A DNA stretch of 38,586 nucleotides from positions 1 to 38,586 of the forward strand of contig VGRO01000036.1 in the NCBI GenBank assembly GCA_016875335.1, in the 5' to 3' direction. Under the pieces are notes generated by a model that was given only the letters and a program-made list of their open reading frames with translations, did no database searches and was not told the origin of the DNA. Each line of letters starts with the position of its first letter. Positions within the stretch are counted from its first letter, which is position 1. Below, piece by piece: positions 31,922-38,586 of this stretch. A program made the position numbers and the translations under genes. The DNA comes from Deltaproteobacteria bacterium (GTDB lineage: Bacteria; Myxococcota_A; UBA9042).

Positions 31922-34015
31922 ATGCGCGCCGCTTTCGCCCTCGTCCCCGTGATCAGCGCCTGGACCGCCGCCTGCGCGACCCCGGCCGCTACACCCGCCG
32001 CGGCGACCGCCGATGTGGTCAGCCCCGACAGCACAAGCGGTGATGCCGCTGCGCCCGACAGCGCCGTCGACAGCGCAGCCGCCGACACCAGCGATCCCTG
32101 GGCCGGGGCGCCGGCCGACACCTGCAAGCCTGGCAAGCCCTGGGACGGCAAGGGCCCGGCGTGGATCGACCGCACTGAAAAGGCGGGGCTCTCTGCGCTT
32201 GGCGTCGTGGGCATTCGGCTGAGCACCGCCGACCTCGACGGCGACCTGCGGCCTGAGCTTTTCGCGCGCAGCATGGCCGGCCAGGGCAACCGCGAGAACT
32301 GGGAGGCCGGCAAGCGCCGCATCTTCTTGCTCAAAGCCAAAGCGGCCGACGGCGGTGGCTTGCAATTCGACGACATCACCTTGGCCTCGGGTGTGCTCGC
32401 GACCCGCGACGGTCAACAGGGCCGCCAGGCCCACGTGGTGGTGTACGGCGACGTGGACAACGACGGCGACCTCGACGCGTTCGCGGGCAACACCGTCCCG
32501 GGCGATCCCAAGAAGGACCTATTCCCCGGCGACGCCTCCGAGGTCTTGATCAACGACGGCACAGGCGTGTTCACGCTGCCCGCCGACAACTTGTTTGCCT
32601 CCAAGGAGTTGCGGCGGTCGGTCAGCTCGGCCAGCTTTGTCGACTTTGACCGCGATGGCGCCCTGGACCTGTGGTTGGGCTACACCAGTTGGCCGGGCGC
32701 CGGCGGCGATCTGCCCATCCAAGACCAGTTGTTGCGCGGCGACGGCAAGGGCGGCTGGCAGATCGTCACGGGCCAGGAGGGTCTGCAGACCAAGGACTGG
32801 AAGTTGCAGGCCGAGGTCGAGGCCGGCACCGTCCACCGCGTTACCTGGGGCACCGCGGCGTGCGACGTCAACGGCGACGGCGATCCCGACCTGCTCGGTG
32901 TCAGCTACGGCCGGTACTTCAACAGCCTGTGGCTCAACGGCGGCAAGGGTCCGGGTGGCAAGAGGTTCGAGGACCTCAAGGCCGAGACCCACTTCGACCG
33001 CGACGACGACGACGACTGGACCACCAACTGGAACGCGCAGTGCTACTGCCAGGAGAACCCGCAGGCCGCCGAATGCGACAAGGCGCCCAAGCCAGTCGTC
33101 AACTGCGCACAACTCAAGAAGGCCTTCGGCGGCACCTACCGCTGGAACCACGCCAACGACCGCAAGCCCTTCCGGTTGGGCGGCAACACCGGCACGGTGC
33201 AGTGCGCCGACCTGGACCGCGACGGCGACCTGGACATGGTGTTCGGCAGCATCGTCCACCCCGACGTCGGGTCGTCGAGCGACCCCATGCGCATCGCCAG
33301 CAACGACGGCGCGCCGATCCCGCAGTTCGTCACCCACAAGGGCAAGGACAACGGGTTTGCGCACACGTGGCCGACCGGTCAGGCCCAAGACGTCGGCGAC
33401 ATGAGCCTGGCCGTGTTCGATTTCGACAACGACGGGCGCCTGGACATCGCGGTCGCCGGCAGCGACTACCCGGGCACCCGCGCCAAGCTGTGGCAGCAGC
33501 AGCCCGACGGCCGCTACCTGGAGGTCACGGCGGTATCCGGCCTGGAGATGATGCACGCCGCCAGCATCGCCGTGGCCGATTGGGACCTGGACGGCGACCT
33601 CGACGTGGCGTTTGGGCACTCGTTGGCGCGCTGCGGCCTGAGCCCGGCCGAGTGCAAGAAGACCGAAGAAGTCCACGTGTTCGAGAACACCGTCGGCAAC
33701 AGCGCCAACTGGCTGCGCATCGCCCTTCAAGGGGGGGCCGGCAGCAACCGCCGGGCGATCGGTGCGCGGGTGTCGGTCACGGCCGGCGGATCGACGCAGA
33801 CCCAGGAGGTGGGCGGCGGCTACGGTCACTTTGGCTTGCAGAACGACACAGTGCTGCATTTCGGGCTGGGCGCCGGCTGCGTCATCGACAAGGTGCTGGT
33901 GCGCTGGCCCGACGCGGCGGGCACGGTGCAGACCTGGACCCACGTGCGCGCCAACCAATTGGTGCGGCTGGTACAGGGCGAGGTGGCGCCTCAGTACCCG
34001 CTCTACAAGAACTAG
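31922..34015 (+). CDS. FG-GAP/VCBS-repeat lipoprotein with ASPIC/UnbV domain
   Basis: 697 residues; ATG 31922 has GGGAGG at 31911-31916. The signal peptide ends in the lipobox WTAAC (C18), followed by an Ala/Asp/Ser/Pro linker (DVVSPDSTSGDAAAPDS). At least seven calcium-loop-like motifs define beta-propeller blades: DLDGDLRPEL, DVDNDGDLDAF, DFDRDGALDLW, DVNGDGDPDLLG, DLDRDGDLDMVFG, DFDNDGRLDIAVAG and DWDLDGDLDVAFG. The C-terminus (NWLRIALQGG, GARVSVTAGGS, VRWPDAAGTVQTW) is an ASPIC/UnbV domain. Such proteins are exported and often adhesive or ligand-binding; no enzymatic activity is evident. A methyltransferase gene starts 15 bases later. Confidence 0.92.
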   Translation: MRAAFALVPVISAWTAACATPAATPAAATADVVSPDSTSGDAAAPDSAVDSAAADTSDPWAGAPADTCKPGKPWDGKGPAWIDRTEKAGLSALGVVGIRLSTADLDGDLRPELFARSMAGQGNRENWEAGKRRIFLLKAKAADGGGLQFDDITLASGVLATRDGQQGRQAHVVVYGDVDNDGDLDAFAGNTVPGDPKKDLFPGDASEVLINDGTGVFTLPADNLFASKELRRSVSSASFVDFDRDGALDLWLGYTSWPGAGGDLPIQDQLLRGDGKGGWQIVTGQEGLQTKDWKLQAEVEAGTVHRVTWGTAACDVNGDGDPDLLGVSYGRYFNSLWLNGGKGPGGKRFEDLKAETHFDRDDDDDWTTNWNAQCYCQENPQAAECDKAPKPVVNCAQLKKAFGGTYRWNHANDRKPFRLGGNTGTVQCADLDRDGDLDMVFGSIVHPDVGSSSDPMRIASNDGAPIPQFVTHKGKDNGFAHTWPTGQAQDVGDMSLAVFDFDNDGRLDIAVAGSDYPGTRAKLWQQQPDGRYLEVTAVSGLEMMHAASIAVADWDLDGDLDVAFGHSLARCGLSPAECKKTEEVHVFENTVGNSANWLRIALQGGAGSNRRAIGARVSVTAGGSTQTQEVGGGYGHFGLQNDTVLHFGLGAGCVIDKVLVRWPDAAGTVQTWTHVRANQLVRLVQGEVAPQYPLYKN

Positions 34016-34029
34016 TTTTCGGGGAAGGC

Positions 34030-34764
34030 ATGGCGCAATATCAGTACGACAAGGCGTTCTTCGCCTACACCACGGCGTCGAACGACCACAGCGCCCAGCG
34101 CGTCGCCCATTGGCTGGCCGGTTGGTACAAGCCGAAAAGTGTCGTCGATTTCGGCTGCGCCCAAGGCGCGTGGCTGGCGGCGTGGCAAGTCGCGGGGGCG
34201 GACGACGTGGTGGGCGTGGACGGCGACTACGTGGACCGCGCGGCCCTGCGCATCGATGGCGATCGCTTCCTGGCCCGCGATCTGGCGCAACCGATTGATT
34301 TGGGACGCCGTTTCGACGTCGTGCAGAGCGTCGAGGTGGCCGAACACCTGCCAGCCTCGGCCGCCGAGGGGTTCGTCGCCACACTGTGCCGCCACGGCGA
34401 GATCGTGCTGTTTTCGGCGGCCCCGCCCGGCCAGGGCGGCGAGCACCACGTCAACGAGCGGCCCTATGCCTGGTGGCGCGACCTTTTCGCGGCGCGCGGC
34501 TACCGCCTGTACGACTGTGTGCGGCCGCAGCTGGTCGGCGACGCGCAGGTGCAGCCCTGGTATCGCTACAATGTGTTTCTGTATGTGCACGATCACGCCA
34601 GCGCGCGGTTGCCCGCCGAGGTGGCGGCGACACGGTTGGCCGACGGCGCACCGGTCCCCGACATCTCGCCGCTGCCCTACAGGGTCCGCAAGGCGGTGGT
34701 GCGGTTGCTGCCGCCGCAGGTGGCCGACCAACTGGCCCGCTGGAAGGCGCGCTTGGGCGCGTGA
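34030..34764 (+). CDS. Class I SAM-dependent methyltransferase
   Basis: 244 residues; ATG 34030 follows GGGGAAGG. Motif I is VVDFGCAQGAWLAA (SAM-binding Gly loop), then the acidic VVGVDGDYVD (motif II) and FDVVQSVEVAEHLPAS (motif IV/post-I). HHVNERPYAWWRDLFAARGY is common among small-molecule or glycan methyltransferases of the Methyltransf_23 type. No substrate can be inferred. Probably cotranscribed with the upstream FG-GAP lipoprotein gene. Confidence 0.9.
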   Translation: MAQYQYDKAFFAYTTASNDHSAQRVAHWLAGWYKPKSVVDFGCAQGAWLAAWQVAGADDVVGVDGDYVDRAALRIDGDRFLARDLAQPIDLGRRFDVVQSVEVAEHLPASAAEGFVATLCRHGEIVLFSAAPPGQGGEHHVNERPYAWWRDLFAARGYRLYDCVRPQLVGDAQVQPWYRYNVFLYVHDHASARLPAEVAATRLADGAPVPDISPLPYRVRKAVVRLLPPQVADQLARWKARLGA

Positions 34765-34813
34765 GCGATGGCGAGCACGTCGCTTTGGGTTTTGGCCCCG
34801 GCCGATTTTGGTT

Positions 34814-34842
34814 TTGGCCTGCGCCGTGCGCTGTGGTATCTT
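34814..34842 (+). promoter_or_regulatory. Sigma70-like promoter for the thioredoxin-like lipoprotein gene
   Basis: TTGGCC (34814-34819), a 17-nt spacer and TATCTT (34837-34842) lie 105 bases upstream of the ATG. The 183-base gap after the methyltransferase also carries repeated GGTTTTGGCC and GGCCGATTTT words, which raise the AT content locally. No other gene is seen there. Confidence 0.45.
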
Positions 34843-34947
34843 GGCTGCGGGCAGGCGAAAGTCCGTCTGCGGCCGATTTTTTCGCGTGATCCAGGCCATG
34901 GCGCAGCAATGACGCCCCAGCCCGACCGCACCTGTTGCGAGGAAGCC

Positions 34948-36096
34948 ATGAAGTCCATTCGCCTTGCCAGCACTGCTGTTGCGTTTGCGCTCGCCGCTAA
35001 CGGCTGTGTCAGCTCCGATCCCGGCGGTGGGGCCGCGGCACCTGCCGACACCCTGCTCAAGGCCACTGGATCGTTCAGCGCCGACATCGACAAGGGCACT
35101 TTCAAGGTGGACTACACCGGCGCCGTCGCGACCGCCACGCTCAAGCACCGCCTCAACAAGACGCCGGGCGGCCTGTCGTGTATCCCCTCGGCCCACATCT
35201 CAGTTGCGCTCAAGGACGGAGCGTGCAAGCTCGAATTCCTCTACGAGGCTGGGTTTGCTGGCGAGGGCCTAGTGCTCAAGACCGTCAACTTCCACGCCCG
35301 CGGCTGGTTGCACGGCGACAAGTCGCTCAACCAGACCATCGATTGCCCCGGCTGGACCAAGGAGCCGGCCAAGGGTGAGGTCGTCTATTCCTCGTCGGTG
35401 GTCGAGGGGGCGCTGCAGTTCATGCCGATCGGCCAGCCCGAAGCCGGCATGGCCAAGGCCACCTTGCGCAACAAGGAGCTCAAGACGACCTTCGCCAAGC
35501 TCACCACCATGAAGTTCCAGGGCCGCAAGTTTGACGTCGACCTGTCCAGTATCACCTTCAAGGGCGACGTCATCAGCCTCGGCGACGAGAACGCGCAGTG
35601 CGTCAAGACCTTCCACGACTACCCGAAGTGGGAGCTGCAGGACATCAACCCCGGCAGCAAGGGCGCGAACAACACCTATGGCTTGGATGCCTTCAAGGGC
35701 AAGAAGGTCGTGGTGGCGCTGGTGTCTGACTGGTGCGCCAGCTGCATCTCGCAGACCAAGCTGATGCAGAAGCTGCAGGACAAATACGACGCCGCCGGCA
35801 AGAACGCGCAGATGATCGTCATCAACGACAAGAAGACCAACGACAAGACCAAGCTGACGAAGGAGGTCACCACCATCCCGATATTCCAAGACGTCGCTGG
35901 CGTCGATGCGTGGGCCAAGATGGACGCCCCGCACGCGGGCAAGTTCTCGGGATCGGACATCCGCAACAGCGGCTACGGCTTTGCCAAGAACGGCGCTGAG
36001 ATCATGTACTTCAAGCCCAGCGGCGATGGCTCGCTGAACCTGACCGCATTTGAGCAAGCCGTCGAGGCCGCCGTCAACGCGCCGGACGAGCCGTAG
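34948..36096 (+). CDS. Lipoprotein with C-terminal thioredoxin-like domain
   Basis: 382 residues from ATG 34948 (GAGGAA upstream). The signal peptide ends in the lipobox-like AANGC (C20), then a Gly/Ala linker. Residues ~35-240 are a beta-rich domain of unknown family (GTFKVDYTGAVATATLKH, TFKGDVISLGDENAQC). The C-terminal ~130 residues look thioredoxin-like: VVVALVSDWCASCISQTKLM has the redox CxxC as CASC, followed by VIVINDKK and a TTIPIFQD segment carrying the cis-Pro position. Probably a periplasm-facing or outer-membrane thiol oxidoreductase; partner unknown. Convergent with the HEAT lipoprotein 21 bases away. Confidence 0.85.
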   Translation: MKSIRLASTAVAFALAANGCVSSDPGGGAAAPADTLLKATGSFSADIDKGTFKVDYTGAVATATLKHRLNKTPGGLSCIPSAHISVALKDGACKLEFLYEAGFAGEGLVLKTVNFHARGWLHGDKSLNQTIDCPGWTKEPAKGEVVYSSSVVEGALQFMPIGQPEAGMAKATLRNKELKTTFAKLTTMKFQGRKFDVDLSSITFKGDVISLGDENAQCVKTFHDYPKWELQDINPGSKGANNTYGLDAFKGKKVVVALVSDWCASCISQTKLMQKLQDKYDAAGKNAQMIVINDKKTNDKTKLTKEVTTIPIFQDVAGVDAWAKMDAPHAGKFSGSDIRNSGYGFAKNGAEIMYFKPSGDGSLNLTAFEQAVEAAVNAPDEP

Positions 36097-36117
36097 CCAG
36101 TCGCCCGCGAGGCGCAG

Positions 36118-37083
36118 TCAACGCTCGCGCCCGGCCGGCTCCCGTCCCTGCAGCACCGGCTCCCATCCCTGCAGCAACTGCTCGGCCCGCGACCGGACCA
36201 TCTCTGCCGGGTGATCGCGGGCGCAGTCTGCCAACGCCTGGCGGGCCGCGGGTGTGTGCAGCATCTCCAGGGCGTCCAACGCCGCCGCTACGACCTCGGG
36301 GTGACGGCCCTCCAGCGCCTGCGCCAGCACAGGGACGCTTTGCTCGCCGCCCAAGCGCCCGAGCGCAGTGCACGCCACCACCGCCACATCCTTGCGGGTG
36401 TCGCGGCACAGCTTGTCGAGGCGCGGCCGCCCTGCCGCCAGCTTGCGTTCGCCGGCCTCGCGGGCGCACGCGCTCAGCTTCCAGACGTCGCCGTCGCTCA
36501 GGCACAGCGCCAATTCGGCTTGAGGACGCCGGCGCGCCCACAGCTCGGCCAGCACGTCGACGGTGCTCTGCGCGACTGCGCGACCCAAGCGCGGCGGTAG
36601 CCAGGTCGCCAGGTCCGCCTGCGCTGGCTTGGGCAGCTGCAGGGTCGCCACGCGCATGGCCATTTCGCCCTGACCGGCACGTTCGCCCGCCGCCTCGGCC
36701 TGCACGCGGACCTGCACACCGAGCGCCGCAGCTTTGGTGTCGCCGATGGGCACGACATGACCGGTGGCGTTTTCGGCCTGCCACGCGACGTGGACGTCCA
36801 CGCCGCACCACGTGGCCGGCGACGGGTCGCGCGGCGCACCCACCGCACCCACCAGCGGTGCTTCGGCCAGGGCGGCGACCGCAGCGGCGCGGATGGCCTC
36901 GGCCTGTGCGGCGCTCGCGTTCTGGTCGCCCGGCGGGGTAGCTGCCACCCGAAATTCACGGATTTGCCACTGGAACTCTGCGGCTTGCGGCGCTGCGGCG
37001 TCGGGCTGCGCGGCCGCATCGCTGTGGCGGTTCCGCCCGCATGCCGCGGTCAGCAGGATGGCCAGCGCGATCCACAGCCGCAT
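36118..37083 (-). CDS. HEAT-repeat lipoprotein
   Basis: 321 residues from ATG 37083, which overlaps the TGA of the upstream helicase gene (TGATG), implying coupling; the in-frame TTG 37086 is unlikely. The lipobox is LLTAAC (C15). A central beta-rich domain (residues ~30-180) is unrecognised. The C-terminal part holds HEAT/armadillo-like repeats: ACTALGRLGGEQSVPVLAQA and VVAAALDALEMLHTPAARQA, ending RSRAEQLLQG. Likely exported and protein-binding. The last residues are a 7-residue tandem repeat from a 21-bp duplication. Confidence 0.82.
   Translation of the reverse strand: MRLWIALAILLTAACGRNRHSDAAAQPDAAAPQAAEFQWQIREFRVAATPPGDQNASAAQAEAIRAAAVAALAEAPLVGAVGAPRDPSPATWCGVDVHVAWQAENATGHVVPIGDTKAAALGVQVRVQAEAAGERAGQGEMAMRVATLQLPKPAQADLATWLPPRLGRAVAQSTVDVLAELWARRRPQAELALCLSDGDVWKLSACAREAGERKLAAGRPRLDKLCRDTRKDVAVVACTALGRLGGEQSVPVLAQALEGRHPEVVAAALDALEMLHTPAARQALADCARDHPAEMVRSRAEQLLQGWEPVLQGREPAGRER
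36135..36176 (-). repeat. 21-bp tandem duplication inside the HEAT lipoprotein C-terminus
   Basis: Copies 36135-36155 and 36156-36176 differ at one base (G/A). They encode LLQGWEP and VLQGREP in succession. The length is seven codons, so the frame is preserved; it suggests a recent slippage duplication. Confidence 0.85.
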
Positions 37084-38586
37084 CAACTGTCCTGCAAAAG
37101 CACCAGCAGCCCGGTGGCCCGCGAGCCGCCGATGTAGTGCAAAAGCTGTCTAGTTTCAGTTGGTTCTCCGTCCAGTTCGGTCAGCACGATGACCTTGGCC
37201 TCCATGCCCTTGAAGGCGCGGATGCCGCGCAGGCGGATGTGGCCGGGTTCGTCGCCCGCCGTCAGCTTGAAGGGCAGCAGGGCGTCGGCAAAATCGCGCC
37301 AGATCGACTTGTGCGGGGCCCGCGCGGTCAAGACCACGACGTCCGATGGGGCCACGCCGCCCTCGCCGCACACGCGCTGCAACACCCGCCGCAGCGCGCG
37401 ACCGGCGTTGGGCCGCAGCGGTTCGATGGCGACCGGGCTGCCCTCGGGCGCGATGCAGTGCGCCTGGCGCATGTGCGGTGTGGTCTCGCACAGGTGGCGG
37501 TGGATGGCGGCGGTGTTGCGCCAGTTGGTGGTCAGCACCAGCGCCTCATCGGCCCCGGGCACGGGCGCGGCGTCTGGGCGCAGACATTGGGCGTCGTCAA
37601 AAAACACGTAGCGAATCCCGCGGTCCGGATCGACCAACCAGGCCTGCAGGGCCTGCCACCACGGCGCGATGAAGTCCTGGGCCTCGTCGACCACCAGGGC
37701 GTCAAAACGCGGCCCTTCGCGCTGCGCCGCGGCCAACAGGTGGCCGGCCAACTCGTGGTCGAAAAAGCGGGCGCGCGCATCGCTGGCTGGCGCGAGGGTG
37801 CGGCGGCGGTCCAGGCCCGCCAGCTCGTAGCACAGCTCGTGAAAATGCCAGGCGACAATTGCCGGCGTGTCGGCCGCCGCGCGGTGCAGCTGGTGGCCCA
37901 GCTCTTTGTTGTAGCACGTCAAAAGCACCCGCATGCCCTGGGCGGCCAGCGCACGCGCCTTGTGCAGCGCCAGCACGGTCTTGCCCGTGCCCGCCGCGCC
38001 GTAGATGGCCTGCCGCCGCACCCGCGCCAACAGGTCGAGCACGCCCACCTGCTGCGGGCTGAGCGCCACCATCGCCGCCGCGTCGTCGTTGAGCGCGTCG
38101 GCGAGCAACATCCGCGCTCGCTGTGGTTGCAGGAAAAGGTCCTCGAGCGCCCGCCACCACCAGCGCGACGACGCATTGCCAGTGGCCGGCGACTTGCGCT
38201 GCCAGCGCTCAAACAGACCCAGGACCGCCGCGACCGGATGGTCCAAGGCCGCCCGGTCCAGGATCACGTCGGCCGGGGCGTGGGCCGCGAACCCGGCCGC
38301 CGGCGCGAACGCCTCGGGCAACAGCACACCGTGCCCCACCGTCGGCCGCGACGGCACCGCCAGCGGGTGCTGCGCCAGCTTGTGCACCAGCGCCGCCATA
38401 CCCTCGCGCGCCGCCGCGAACGGGTCGGCGATGCGCCGCGGCTGGCCGTCGCGACCTGTCACCGTCCACGAGGGCGCCGAAGGGTCGTGGCCCAGCGCGC
38501 CGCCAACCAGCACCAGGCCCAGCATGCCGTGCTCTGGGTGGGCCAGCACGAAGTCCAGGGCGCCGTCGCGCAAGGGCTCGGCTGCC
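37083..38586 (-). CDS. NERD-domain UvrD-like helicase, 5' end outside window
   Basis: At least 500 residues; the frame continues past base 38586, so the N-terminus is missing (a TTG at 38573 is not a convincing start). The N-terminal part resembles a NERD nuclease-related domain (ALDFVLAHPEHGMLGLVLVGG), but the usual E-x-K of the EVKGG motif is V-x-V, so nuclease activity is doubtful. The superfamily 1 helicase core is intact: Walker A GAAGTGKT, YNKEL, Walker B VVDEAQDF, TNWRNT, HIRLRGIRAFKGMEAKVIVL and YIGGSRATGLLVLL. The role may be DNA repair or defence. Coupled to the downstream HEAT lipoprotein. Confidence 0.9.
   Translation of the reverse strand, partial: AAEPLRDGALDFVLAHPEHGMLGLVLVGGALGHDPSAPSWTVTGRDGQPRRIADPFAAAREGMAALVHKLAQHPLAVPSRPTVGHGVLLPEAFAPAAGFAAHAPADVILDRAALDHPVAAVLGLFERWQRKSPATGNASSRWWWRALEDLFLQPQRARMLLADALNDDAAAMVALSPQQVGVLDLLARVRRQAIYGAAGTGKTVLALHKARALAAQGMRVLLTCYNKELGHQLHRAAADTPAIVAWHFHELCYELAGLDRRRTLAPASDARARFFDHELAGHLLAAAQREGPRFDALVVDEAQDFIAPWWQALQAWLVDPDRGIRYVFFDDAQCLRPDAAPVPGADEALVLTTNWRNTAAIHRHLCETTPHMRQAHCIAPEGSPVAIEPLRPNAGRALRRVLQRVCGEGGVAPSDVVVLTARAPHKSIWRDFADALLPFKLTAGDEPGHIRLRGIRAFKGMEAKVIVLTELDGEPTETRQLLHYIGGSRATGLLVLLQDS

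Overview
This is a GC-rich chromosomal window with strong third-position G/C preference. The protein sequences, the lipoprotein-rich accessory genes (Cys-anchored, Ala/Asp/Pro-rich linkers) and the style of RpoB/RpoC suggest the myxobacterial or former deltaproteobacterial branch (Myxococcota-like). This placement is inference; no 16S gene is present.

Bases 1-17411 form the classic translation/transcription block, all on the + strand: a 5'-truncated SpoU/RlmB-type rRNA methyltransferase; a sigma70-like promoter; tRNA-Thr(TGT), tRNA-Tyr(GTA), tRNA-Gly(TCC) and tRNA-Thr(GGT); tuf, rpmG, tRNA-Trp(CCA), secE, nusG, rplK, rplA, rplJ, rplL, rpoB and rpoC. The tRNA-tuf and secE-nusG-L11-L1-L10-L12-rpoBC order matches the textbook bacterial arrangement. 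Perfect inverted repeats sit in the rplA-rplJ, rplJ-rplL and rplL-rpoB gaps, where L10 autoregulation and rpo attenuation or processing act in other bacteria. RpoB carries an insertion of roughly 230 residues in its lobe region, and L33 has lost one zinc cysteine. After rpoC, the usual rpsL-rpsG-fusA continuation is absent. A short-form serA-like dehydrogenase with its own promoter follows instead.

Bases 18574-25849 are the most unusual part: a same-strand cluster that looks like a rearranged and expanded His-Xaa-Ser (Hxs) peptide/protein-maturation system. It has an HxsB-like radical SAM/SPASM protein, an HxsC-like radical SAM protein, an HxsD-like protein followed by a shorter HxsD-like paralog, a 655-residue radical SAM protein with an additional Cys-rich C-terminal half, and a 320-residue radical-SAM-like protein whose CX3CX2C triad is replaced by CX2C-X8-CX2C. 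A translationally coupled 77-residue Cys-containing ORF follows that last gene and is a candidate substrate. No canonical HxsA repeat protein is visible.

Bases 25958-38586 are accessory. On the - strand, xseA, a polytopic membrane protein and a GT4 glycosyltransferase form an operon. On the + strand there is a small-protein/HNH-endonuclease pair. Next come a lamin-tail-domain lipoprotein (-), then an FG-GAP/VCBS plus ASPIC/UnbV lipoprotein and a class I methyltransferase (+), a lipoprotein with a thioredoxin-like CASC domain (+), a HEAT-repeat lipoprotein (-), and a 5'-truncated NERD/UvrD-like helicase (-) whose NERD catalytic E-x-K is missing.
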